Assembly: GCA_020851015.1 (NCBI GenBank)
Contig: JADZDN010000396.1
Location: forward strand, 1 to 15,969
Origin: Alphaproteobacteria bacterium
Lineage (GTDB): Bacteria > Pseudomonadota > Alphaproteobacteria > JAEULC01
Direction: 5' to 3'
DNA length: 15,969 nt
Shown here: positions 7,338 through 13,226 of the stretch, piece by piece
How positions within the stretch are numbered: the first letter of the stretch is position 1
Layout: each line of letters opens with the position of its first letter
Position numbers and translations under genes: made by a program
The notes under the pieces: model-generated
What the model was told of the DNA's origin: nothing
Database searches by the model: none
The model's input: only the letters and a program-made list of their open reading frames with translations

Positions 7338-7400
7338 CTGCCTGCATTGTGCTGCAGGGCGGCCGCTACGGATCATGCCCGGCCCCCCGGCTGCAGGCAG
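7338..7400 (-). promoter_or_regulatory. Leader hairpin before the lipoprotein start
   Basis: A perfect 9-bp inverted repeat has arms at 7392-7400 (CTGCCTGCA on the minus strand) and 7338-7346 (TGCAGGCAG), with 45 bases between them. The lower arm ends 1 base before the GGAG ribosome-binding site of the lipoprotein gene. If both arms are transcribed, the structure sits against the ribosome-binding site and could affect translation. The long loop makes this uncertain. Confidence 0.3.
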
Positions 7401-7417
7401 TCGGCGCAATTTGCGGC

Positions 7418-7455
7418 AAAATCAATTAAATAGCCGTTAACGGCCCCGGCGGGCC
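7418..7455 (-). terminator. Candidate terminator after the FecR-domain gene
   Basis: Reading the minus strand after the FecR stop, there is a compact GGCCC-GCCG-GGGCC hairpin (7442-7455). The 12-base palindrome GCCGTTAACGGC (7433-7444) overlaps its end, and a T-rich run TATTTAATTGATTTT follows (7432 to 7418). Upstream, an 8-bp perfect stem GCTGCCGC/GCGGCAGC (7461-7468, 7476-7483) spans the stop codon itself. The T-run is interrupted, so this is a plausible but imperfect intrinsic terminator. The same AT-rich patch could also be part of the lipoprotein promoter. Confidence 0.4.
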
Positions 7456-7470
7456 GCGCGGCTGCCGCGA

Positions 7471-9255
7471 TCAGGGCGGCAGCGGCGCCGAGCCGGGCAA
7501 GCGGGGCCCGGTAGTGCCGGAGCCGGATGTCCCGGGAACGGACGAGCCGTTGCTGACGAAGACGTTGTGGCTGAGGGTCTGGGCGGTGACGCCGCCGGCA
7601 TTGTTCGGGTTTGCGTTCACCGTGGCGGTGCAGTTCGGCGAGCACGCACCGTTGGCGATCGAGCCGGAGAAGTTGAATGCGGCCGCGCCCGCCAGCGCCG
7701 CATAGTTGATCGTCCCCAGCGCCAGGGTGCCGTTGCCGCCGTTGTCGAGTTCCATCCGCGAATTGCCGCCACCCACCTGGCGCGTGCCGAAATTGACGTT
7801 GAGGAAGATGTTGTAGGTGGAGAAGCTGCCGCCCGACATCGGCACGTTCGACTGGGTCCAGTAGTACATGCCCGTGTTCAGGCTGCGCAGCTGGTCGAAG
7901 CTGGTCGGCCCGTCGGCGACCTGGAACGGGTTCGGTGTCGTGCCCGCCTTGCGGTCGGCCAGGCCGGTACCTGCCAGCAGGCCGTTGCCGCCGTCGTCGA
8001 ACACGGACAGGACGTGCAGCAGCTGCGTCGCCGCCAGGCCGCCGCTGTTGACGGGGGCGGCAAGCACGGACGTGTTGCAGGCCGAGCTGTCGCCGCAGCC
8101 GGTGCCGGTAATTCCCTGCAGGCCGGAATAGAGGAGAACCGCCGGCCCGGTGCTGTTGGCGTAGAAGATTTCGGGCAGCATCGCGGTGCCGCTGGCGAAG
8201 GACGATGCCACATCGACGCGCGATCCGCCGCCGCCGACCGAGCGCCGGCCGAAATCGATGTCCAGCGTGATCGAATAGCTGCCGACATTGACGCCGTCGC
8301 TGAACACCGGCACGCCGCCCTGCGCGAAGGTGAACTGGCCGCCGGGCACGGCGCGCAGCTGCTCGAAGGTGGAGATGCCGTTCGGCACCGCGCCGCCCAC
8401 GATCTCGCTGCCGATCGGCTGGCTGGCCGCGGCGACGAACAGGTCGGACAGCAGGATTTGCGTCGACACCTGCTCCAGTGTTGCGACCGGGCCGAGCGCG
8501 TCCGTCGTGCTTTGCCCCGCGTTGCCGGCGCCGCCGCCGCCTTGTTCGCCTTCGCCCTGCTTGCCCGGCGCGACCGCGCGGCGCAGTGCCCCCGCGATTT
8601 CCGCGATCAACGCCTGGTCGAAGCGCACCGCCGGTCCCCACTGCCCGCGGCCGAGCAGCGTGCTGCCGAAGCCCGGCTGGGTGATGCTGGTCGTTCCGCC
8701 GTTGGCCGAAAGGTCCAGGCCGCCGATCCGGTTGGACTCCGTGTTCTGGCCGGGGCCGACCAGGACGACCTGCTGGCGGTCGGTGGGGGCGCCATCCTGC
8801 ATGATCTGGTCGACGCGGCCCATCGCGATGGTGCCGCGGATGCCGATGGTGCCGGCCGGCAGCTTGACCTGCATGTTGGCCGGCTGGTCGCGCGCGACCT
8901 TGCCGGTGACGAAGCGGAACACGCCCTTGGCGACCGAGGCCGACACCTTGCCGACGCTGGTCTTGGGATCGAACACGAACTCGTCGATGGTGAGTTCGCT
9001 GTTCGGCCCGATGGTGAAGGTGGTTTCGTCCAGCAGCAGGATTTGCATGCCCGCGTCGGCGCCGCTCTTGATCGCATTGCCCAGGAAGATCGGCTCGCCC
9101 GATTTGACCAGCCGGCCGACCGCGCCGCTGCGCTCGGCGATTTCGACCTGGCCGCGGACGGCGGCGGCGACGCCGGCCTGCTGTTGCGACAACGCGGGAC
9201 ATGCCCCGCTCAGGCATGCCAGCCCCGCCAGGGCAAATACCTGCCAACGACGCAT
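7471..9255 (-). CDS. Exported FecR-domain protein with duplicated beta-rich module
   Basis: This is a 594-residue protein with a Sec signal peptide (about 1-23, ending ALSQQQ) and a FecR domain (about 28-150; TFTIGPNSELTIDEFVFDP and LPAGTIGIRGT are typical). A Gly/Gln-rich linker (230-248) follows, then two copies of a beta-rich module offset by about 156 residues: copy 1 about 291-420 and copy 2 about 449-570. Shared elements are TFEQLR/SFDQLR, LDIDFGRRSVGGGGSR/LNVNFGTRQVGGGNSR, a closely spaced cysteine pair (C387/C393; C538/C542), and a final NSGGLAATQLLH/NAGGVTAQTLSH. There is no transmembrane helix, no anti-sigma N-terminal region, and no FecI or TonB receptor nearby, so this is not a classical iron-citrate FecR. 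The glycine-rich FG.R.VGGG strands recall TbpB-like barrels. Ligand and partners are unknown. It is flanked by two lipoprotein genes on the same strand. Confidence 0.85.
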   Translation of the reverse strand: MRRWQVFALAGLACLSGACPALSQQQAGVAAAVRGQVEIAERSGAVGRLVKSGEPIFLGNAIKSGADAGMQILLLDETTFTIGPNSELTIDEFVFDPKTSVGKVSASVAKGVFRFVTGKVARDQPANMQVKLPAGTIGIRGTIAMGRVDQIMQDGAPTDRQQVVLVGPGQNTESNRIGGLDLSANGGTTSITQPGFGSTLLGRGQWGPAVRFDQALIAEIAGALRRAVAPGKQGEGEQGGGGAGNAGQSTTDALGPVATLEQVSTQILLSDLFVAAASQPIGSEIVGGAVPNGISTFEQLRAVPGGQFTFAQGGVPVFSDGVNVGSYSITLDIDFGRRSVGGGGSRVDVASSFASGTAMLPEIFYANSTGPAVLLYSGLQGITGTGCGDSSACNTSVLAAPVNSGGLAATQLLHVLSVFDDGGNGLLAGTGLADRKAGTTPNPFQVADGPTSFDQLRSLNTGMYYWTQSNVPMSGGSFSTYNIFLNVNFGTRQVGGGNSRMELDNGGNGTLALGTINYAALAGAAAFNFSGSIANGACSPNCTATVNANPNNAGGVTAQTLSHNVFVSNGSSVPGTSGSGTTGPRLPGSAPLPP

Positions 9256-9298
9256 TGCAATACCCCTACCTGCCTCGGCGGGCGGCCGAAGGGCAAAA

Positions 9299-9304
9299 AG
9301 TATA
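9299..9304 (-). promoter_or_regulatory. Possible -10 box for the FecR-domain gene
   Basis: TATACT on the minus strand lies 44 bases before the FecR-domain ATG and is followed by a T-run, in the 141-base gap after the upstream lipoprotein gene. It matches five of six -10 consensus bases, but no good -35 element stands 16-18 bases further upstream. An AGGGG ribosome-binding site is seen about 9 bases before the ATG. Confidence 0.25.
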
Positions 9305-9396
9305 GTCGCTTGGTCCTGCCGGCGCCACAGGGGAAATTCGACCGGCCGGCGCGGGTGGATTGGGACTGATTTGCGGAAGATTGACCGCCCGCCTTG

Positions 9397-9726
9397 TCAC
9401 TTCGGCTGGGTGTAGCCCTTGTTGCGCATGCAGCGGCCGACCATCTCGACGCGGCGCTTGTCGCTGCTCTGGGCCATCTGGCTGGTATTGGCCGCATAGG
9501 AGCCGCTCGCCTGCCAGTCGGCGCCGCGGCTGGCGATGATGTCCTGGTCGATCTTGCCTTCCTCGCCGACCACCAGCCGCGCGTCGCGCTGGCACTGCGC
9601 CAGGTCGCGGGCGGTCAGGTCGCCGGCCACGCCAGGCTTGAACCACTCGCCGCCGCCGGACTGGAAGCAAGCCGAAACAGCGAAGCAGATCAGGCACATG
9701 CCGAGTATCGTGCGGGCTCGAACCAT
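9397..9726 (-). CDS. Small putative lipoprotein
   Basis: This is a 109-residue protein with a short signal peptide and lipobox VSAC (Cys20 would be lipidated). The mature part contains AQCQRDARLVVGEEGKIDQD and ends in RRVEMVGRCMRNKGYTQPK. The two mature cysteines may form a disulfide; a C-terminal CM-KGY motif recurs in many short proteobacterial lipoproteins. No function is known to me. I chose the ATG at 9726 because GGAGG lies 4 bases upstream and the signal peptide begins there. The longer frame to 9825 adds a Gly/Pro-rich stretch without signal features. It is divergent from bmt and is followed by the FecR-domain gene. Confidence 0.8.
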   Translation of the reverse strand: MVRARTILGMCLICFAVSACFQSGGGEWFKPGVAGDLTARDLAQCQRDARLVVGEEGKIDQDIIASRGADWQASGSYAANTSQMAQSSDKRRVEMVGRCMRNKGYTQPK

Positions 9727-9747
9727 ATGACCTCCGGGAGGGGCGGG

Positions 9748-9776
9748 ACTATGCGCGTGCGCCTCGCCGGACGCAA
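9748..9776 (-). promoter_or_regulatory. Possible promoter of the lipoprotein gene at 9726
   Basis: On the minus strand TTGCGT (9771-9776) and CATAGT (9748-9753) are separated by exactly 17 bases. The pair matches the sigma-70 consensus in three and four positions. It lies about 20 bases before the ribosome-binding site, in the 113-base divergent region shared with bmt. Confidence 0.25.
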
Positions 9777-9785
9777 CCGGCGGCG

Positions 9786-9814
9786 TTGACAGGGCAGGGC
9801 CGCTGCCCCAAATT
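9786..9814 (+). promoter_or_regulatory. Possible bmt promoter with a dyad in the spacer
   Basis: A perfect TTGACA (-35) at 9786-9791 is followed by a 17-base spacer and a weak -10, CAAATT (9809-9814). The spacer is exactly a dyad, GGGCAG-GGCCG-CTGCCC (9792-9808), which could be a repressor operator between the promoter boxes. The bmt ATG is 25 bases downstream. The poor -10 keeps confidence low. Confidence 0.4.
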
Positions 9815-9839
9815 CCGCCGCCCAATTCCGGAGTTCGCG

Positions 9840-10862
9840 ATGGACGACCGCCTTCAGCGCCTGCTGGCCGACCGGCCCTACCTGATCGCCGACGGCGCGA
9901 TGGGCACCAATCTGTTCCTGCGCGGCCTGGCCACCGGCGATGCGCCGGAGCTGTGGAACGTCGAGCATCCCGACCGGGTTGCCGAGGGCCATCGCGGCTG
10001 CGCCGCGATCGGCTGCGACATCCTGCTGACCAACACCTTCGGCGGCAACCGCCACCGGCTGAAGCTGCACAAGTTCGAGCACCGGGTGCTTGAGCTGAAC
10101 GCGGCCGGCGCCCGGATCGCGCGCGGGGTCGCCGATGCCAGCGGGCGCGAGATCGTGGTCGCGGGGTCGATCGGGCCGACCGGCGAGCTCCTGATGCCGC
10201 TGGGCGCGCTCGGCTTCGAGGAGGCGCGCGACTGCTTCGCCGAGCAGGCGCAGGGCCTCAAGGAAGGCGGCTGCGACGTGCTGTGGATCGAGACCATGTC
10301 GGCGGCCAACGAGACCGAGGCCGCGGCGGCCGGCGCGGCCACGACCGGGCTTCCGATCATCACCACGATGACCTTCGACACCAACGGGCGCACCATGATG
10401 GGCGTGACGCCCGCCGAGGCGGCGCGCCTGTTCCACGACCTGACGCCGCGTCCGCTCGCCTTCGGCTCGAACTGCGGCACCGGGCCGGCCGAGCTGGTGG
10501 CGTCGATCCTGGGCCTCGCGCGGGCCAGCCATGCCGGCGTCGACGTGATCGTGGCAAAGGGCAATTGCGGCATCCCGGAATACCGCGACGGCAAGATCCA
10601 CTTCTCCGGCACGCCCGAGCTGATGGCGGAATATGCGCGCCTGGCGCGCGACGCCGGCGCGCGCATCATCGGCGCGTGCTGCGGTTCGCAGCCCGAGCAC
10701 CTGAAGGCGATCATCGACGCGCTGAAGGACTACGCGCCGGGAACCCCGCCCGACCTCGCGACCGTCGAAACGCGGCTGGGAGCGCTGAGCGCATCCACCA
10801 AGACCGCCGAGCTCGCGAGCGCCGGCGAAGGCGAGGGACGGCGGCGGCGGCGGCGCGGGTAG
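9840..10862 (+). CDS. bmt: Betaine-homocysteine S-methyltransferase
   Basis: This 340-residue zinc-dependent methyltransferase transfers a methyl group from a donor such as glycine betaine to homocysteine, giving methionine. The TIM-barrel begins with LIADGAMGTNLF. The homocysteine/zinc site is complete: C212 in GSNCG and C280-C281 in GACCGS. The stretches APELWNVEHPDRV, TNTFGGNRHRLKLH, VAGSIGPTGELL and KGNCGIPEYRDG closely match what I recall of Sinorhizobium meliloti Bmt, so betaine is favoured over other donors. GGAG lies 7 bases before the ATG. The last ~30 residues, ending GEGEGRRRRRRG, extend beyond the barrel and are encoded partly by a CGG/GCG triplet run (about 10839-10855). It stands alone on the plus strand and no betaine-demethylation genes are in the window. 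Confidence 0.88.
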   Translation: MDDRLQRLLADRPYLIADGAMGTNLFLRGLATGDAPELWNVEHPDRVAEGHRGCAAIGCDILLTNTFGGNRHRLKLHKFEHRVLELNAAGARIARGVADASGREIVVAGSIGPTGELLMPLGALGFEEARDCFAEQAQGLKEGGCDVLWIETMSAANETEAAAAGAATTGLPIITTMTFDTNGRTMMGVTPAEAARLFHDLTPRPLAFGSNCGTGPAELVASILGLARASHAGVDVIVAKGNCGIPEYRDGKIHFSGTPELMAEYARLARDAGARIIGACCGSQPEHLKAIIDALKDYAPGTPPDLATVETRLGALSASTKTAELASAGEGEGRRRRRRG

Positions 10863-10871
10863 CGGCGTTCT

Positions 10872-11065
10872 TCATCCTTCGAGACGGCCGCTGTTGCGGC
10901 CTCCTCAGGATGACGCGTTGGATGGGTAGACAGGGAAGAATCACGTCATCCTTCGAGACGGCCGCTGTTGCGGCCTCCTCAGGATGACGCGTTGGATGGG
11001 TAGACAGGGAAGAATCGCGTCATCCTTCGAGACGGCCGCTGTCGCGGCCTCCTCAGGATGACGCG
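10872..11065. repeat. Tandem array of alphaproteobacterial-type palindromic repeats
   Basis: Three copies of a 46-base unit start at 10872, 10946 and 11020, giving a 74-base period. The two 28-base spacers (10918-10945, 10992-11019) differ at one base, and the three units differ only at one central base (TGTT versus TGTC). Each unit is an imperfect palindrome: arms TCATCCT/AGGATGA, then GAG/CTC, then GGCCGC/GCGGCC around a 4-base loop. Such units are usually single in intergenic DNA, so identical spacers point to recent tandem duplication. Confidence 0.9.
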
Positions 11066-11090
11066 TTTCTTCTTTGCTCACCCCGACATA

Positions 11091-11136
11091 CGCGTCATCC
11101 TGAGGAGCGAGCGCAGCGAGCGTCTCGAAGGATGAG
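11091..11136. repeat. Inverted, diverged copy of the palindromic repeat
   Basis: Read on the minus strand, this shares the outer arms of the array units (CTCATCCTTCGAGACG at one end, CTCCTCAGGATGACGCG at the other), but the centre is a different inverted repeat (CTCGCTGCGCTCGCT region). It faces the array at 25 bases distance, so RNA from either strand could fold into a large structure with array copy 3. Confidence 0.85.
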
Positions 11137-11217
11137 AAACGCGATATCTGCACCCGCGCCTGCGCGTCGTATTGTTCCAGCGAGGATCGAGCGCCGGGGA
11201 AGGGTGTGAATGCGCGG

Positions 11218-12330
11218 CTACTCGATCCGCGTCTGCTCCAGCATCTTCTCGTCCAGCACCGCGCCCAGGCCGGGGCGGTCGGGCAGCACGATATTGCCCT
11301 GGCGGTCGCATTCCAGCTTTTCCGCCATCATGAAGTCACGGCGGTCCAGCCCCCATTCCGGCGGGTCGAACGGGTATTCGACATAGGCGGCCTGGCAGCA
11401 GCCGGCGGCGAAATGCACGTTGGCCAGCACGCCCATGCCGTTCGACCAGGTGTGCGGCGTGAAGGCGACGTTGTGGTCGATCGCCTGGCGCGCGATGCCG
11501 CGCATGCCCGTGATGCCGCCGGTCAGCACGATGTCGGGCTGCAGCACGTCCAGGCACTGGCGGTCGATCAGCGTGCGGATCTCGTGCAGCTCGCGCGTCA
11601 TCTCGCCGCCGGCGATGCGCAGGCGGGTCCGGCGGCGCAACTCGGCCATGCCCGCGTAGTCGCCGCGATGCAGCGGCTCCTCCATCCAGTAGACGTCGAG
11701 GTCCTCGAGCGGCTTGGCCACCTCGAGCGCGTCCTTCAGCGTCCAGGGCTCGTCGGCGTCCGAGGGCATGCGCCAGCCCTGGTTGCAGTCCACCATCAGC
11801 ACCAGCCTGTCGCCCACGCGCTTGCGCACGGCGGCGACGGACTTCACGTCGTCGCGCCAGTCCGGGCGGTGGAAGCGGATCTTCATCGCCTTGTAGCCCT
11901 GCGCGACCGCGCGCTCGCCCAGCGCCGCCATCTCGCCGGCGTCGCGCAGCGTGCCCGAGGAGAGATAGGCCGGGATCTTGCCCGAGCTGCCGCCCAGCAG
12001 CTTCCAGATCGGCAGGCCGGCGGCCTTGCCGGCGATATCCCACAGCGCGATATCGATCGGCCAGCAGCGCCCGTAGTGGAACTGGATGTTCGACAGGATG
12101 CGGTTGTGCCGCTCCAGCGCCAGCGGGTCCCAGCCGACGAACAGGTCCTCGTGCCCGGGAAAGCCGGCCAGCATCGTGTCGGTGCCGGCGATGCCGGTGA
12201 TGCCCTGATCGGTCGCGACCCGCACGATGAAGGCGTCGAACTTCACCCGCGGCCGGCTGTCCCAGCTCGCGCGGAACGGCGGGTCCATCTTCAGGCGGTG
12301 CTTGGTGATGGTGATCGAGGTGATTTTCAT
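11218..12330 (-). CDS. Mandelate racemase/muconate lactonizing enzyme family protein
   Basis: This is a 370-residue enolase-superfamily enzyme, likely a sugar-acid dehydratase or racemase. The N-terminal capping domain (1-120) leads to a barrel with K150-x-R152 (KIR) at the strand-2 position, Mg2+ ligands D181 (VDCN), E217 (WMEEPL) and E243 (IAGGEM), and a D266/H293 dyad (QPDIV; FTPHTW). This is the mandelate racemase subgroup layout, but the usual second catalytic lysine is Arg, so proton abstraction probably relies on the His-Asp pair. The exact acid substrate cannot be read. I chose the ATG at 12330 because MKITSI is the usual family beginning; a TTG four codons upstream (12342) overlaps a palindromic repeat. 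It is bracketed by repeats at both ends and separated by 94 bases from the Rieske gene. Confidence 0.88.
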   Translation of the reverse strand: MKITSITITKHRLKMDPPFRASWDSRPRVKFDAFIVRVATDQGITGIAGTDTMLAGFPGHEDLFVGWDPLALERHNRILSNIQFHYGRCWPIDIALWDIAGKAAGLPIWKLLGGSSGKIPAYLSSGTLRDAGEMAALGERAVAQGYKAMKIRFHRPDWRDDVKSVAAVRKRVGDRLVLMVDCNQGWRMPSDADEPWTLKDALEVAKPLEDLDVYWMEEPLHRGDYAGMAELRRRTRLRIAGGEMTRELHEIRTLIDRQCLDVLQPDIVLTGGITGMRGIARQAIDHNVAFTPHTWSNGMGVLANVHFAAGCCQAAYVEYPFDPPEWGLDRRDFMMAEKLECDRQGNIVLPDRPGLGAVLDEKMLEQTRIE

Positions 12331-12342
12331 GCGGGCGCGCAA

Positions 12343-12373
12343 TCCTCATGGTTCGACAGGCTCACCATGAGGA
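12343..12373. repeat. Palindromic repeat with perfect 10-bp arms
   Basis: TCCTCATGGT (12343-12352) and ACCATGAGGA (12364-12373) form a perfect stem with an 11-base loop, TCGACAGGCTC. It lies directly upstream of the enolase-superfamily gene start, on the untranslated side. Confidence 0.85.
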
Positions 12374-12389
12374 CGTTCTTTCTTCTCCT

Positions 12390-12412
12390 CATCCTGAGCC
12401 TGTCGAAGGATG
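12390..12412. repeat. Second palindromic repeat, loop complementary to the first
   Basis: CATCCT (12390-12395) and AGGATG (12407-12412) flank the loop GAGCCTGTCGA, which is the exact reverse complement of the loop in the palindrome at 12343-12373. On the minus strand it reads CATCCTTCGA...CTCAGGATG, the same arms as the repeats at 10872-11136. It sits just after the Rieske stop and may act as a transcript end. Confidence 0.85.
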
Positions 12413-12424
12413 TCTTCACAGCCC

Positions 12425-12784
12425 TCACCGCTGCGGCTCCGGCGGCGACGGAATCTGGCCGGCAAGCGCGATCATGCCGTCGGCGACCGCGACGGGCACG
12501 CGGGCCAGCGACTTGCCCATGCAGGGCCCGAACACGCAATAGCCGGTGTCGATCAGGAACTGCGCGCCATGGGTCGAGCACAAGAGGCGCCGCCTGGTGC
12601 GGTCGAGGAAGCGGTCGGGGAACGTCTCCAAGGGGGTGCCGAGATGCGGGCAGGAATTGAGATAGCAGTCCACGCGCTGGCCGCGCCGCACCACGATCAA
12701 CTCGTGCTTGCGCCCCTCGCATTCGAGCGTGACCCCGCGCGCGTCGCCGTCGGCGATGGCGTCGAGCGCGACGATCGCGCTCAC
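12425..12784 (-). CDS. Rieske-type [2Fe-2S] protein
   Basis: This is a 119-residue soluble Rieske protein. The cluster ligands are all present: CPHLG (C45, H47) and CSTHGAQF (C69, H72), followed by the usual GYCVFGPCMGKSLARVPV stretch and a VADGMIAL strand. It resembles stand-alone small ferredoxins of the Rieske type rather than the cytochrome bc1 subunit: no membrane anchor and no disulfide-forming cysteine pattern around the ligands. It should carry electrons in the cytoplasm; its redox partner is not identifiable here. The start is a GTG at 12784 that overlaps the stop of the EVE gene (GTGA), which indicates translational coupling. The palindromic repeat at 12390-12412 lies just downstream. 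Confidence 0.88.
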   Translation of the reverse strand: MSAIVALDAIADGDARGVTLECEGRKHELIVVRRGQRVDCYLNSCPHLGTPLETFPDRFLDRTRRRLLCSTHGAQFLIDTGYCVFGPCMGKSLARVPVAVADGMIALAGQIPSPPEPQR

Positions 12785-13194
12785 GCCTTGATGCCGCCCA
12801 TCTGGCAGACGAGCTTCCATTGCGCCGCGTTCACCGGCTGCACCGACAGGCGCGAGTTCTTGACCAGCACCATGTCGGCAAGCCTGGGCTCGGCCTTGAT
12901 CTGCGCCAAGGTGACGGGGGTCTTCACCGGCGCGACCGTTTCCATCTCCACCATGACGAACTTGCCCGTCGCGTCCTTGGGATCGGGGCGATGCTCGCCC
13001 GCGACCCGCACCACGCCGACGACCTGGCGCTGCTCGCCCGAGTGGTAGAAGAAGGCCAGGTCGCCCTTCTTCATCGCCTTCAGGTTGTTGGCGGCCTGGT
13101 GGTTGCGCACGCCGTCCCAGTTGGTGCGCCCGCCTTTCACCTGCCGGTCCCAGGACCAGGCGTCGGGCTCGGTCTTCACCAGCCAATAGGCCAT
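12781..13194 (-). CDS. EVE-domain protein (THYN1-like)
   Basis: This is a 137-residue single-domain protein: AYWLVKTEPDAWSWD at the start, WDGVRNHQAANNLKAMKKGD, FFYHSGEQRQVVGVVRV and a C-terminal LVKNSRLSVQPV are the standard EVE fold landmarks. EVE domains are PUA-like and bind modified bases in DNA or RNA; in bacteria stand-alone copies are suspected to take part in tRNA or modified-nucleic-acid handling. GGAG lies 9 bases before the ATG at 13194. The frame is open far upstream, but only as a shadow of gpsA. It follows gpsA by 32 bases and its stop overlaps the Rieske start, so the three are likely one transcript. Confidence 0.92.
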   Translation of the reverse strand: MAYWLVKTEPDAWSWDRQVKGGRTNWDGVRNHQAANNLKAMKKGDLAFFYHSGEQRQVVGVVRVAGEHRPDPKDATGKFVMVEMETVAPVKTPVTLAQIKAEPRLADMVLVKNSRLSVQPVNAAQWKLVCQMGGIKA

Positions 13195-13226
13195 CGTCGT
13201 GTCTCCGGTTGTGCTCGGTTTCCTAA

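Larger units (their letters stand above)
10863..11217. other. 355-base gene-free region filled with palindromic repeats
   Basis: This gap between the converging ends of bmt and the enolase-superfamily gene contains three direct palindromic units in a 74-base tandem array (10872-11065) and one inverted, diverged unit (11091-11136). Short open frames across it are repeat artefacts. Positions 11137-11217 show nothing I can name. Hairpins here may stop transcription from both sides. Confidence 0.85.

Noticed and set aside
7471..9255. Classical FecIR iron-signalling system
   Set aside because: No sigma factor, no TonB receptor, no anti-sigma N-terminal region or membrane helix; only the FecR beta domain is shared.
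7567..9369. 600-codon plus-strand frame opposite the FecR-domain gene
   Set aside because: No signal peptide or domain; the minus strand shows a signal peptide, a FecR domain and an internal repeat.
10863..11153. CRISPR-like array
   Set aside because: The repeats are direct with a regular period, but the spacers are nearly identical to each other and the units are long palindromes, so this is a tandem repeat, not CRISPR; no cas gene is present.
10941..11153. Small minus-strand frames in the repeat region
   Set aside because: They repeat the same peptide because of the DNA repeats and have no convincing ribosome-binding site.
11206..12660. 484-codon plus-strand frame opposite the enolase-superfamily gene
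   Set aside because: It is a His/Ala/Val-rich antisense shadow that runs through the palindromic repeats.
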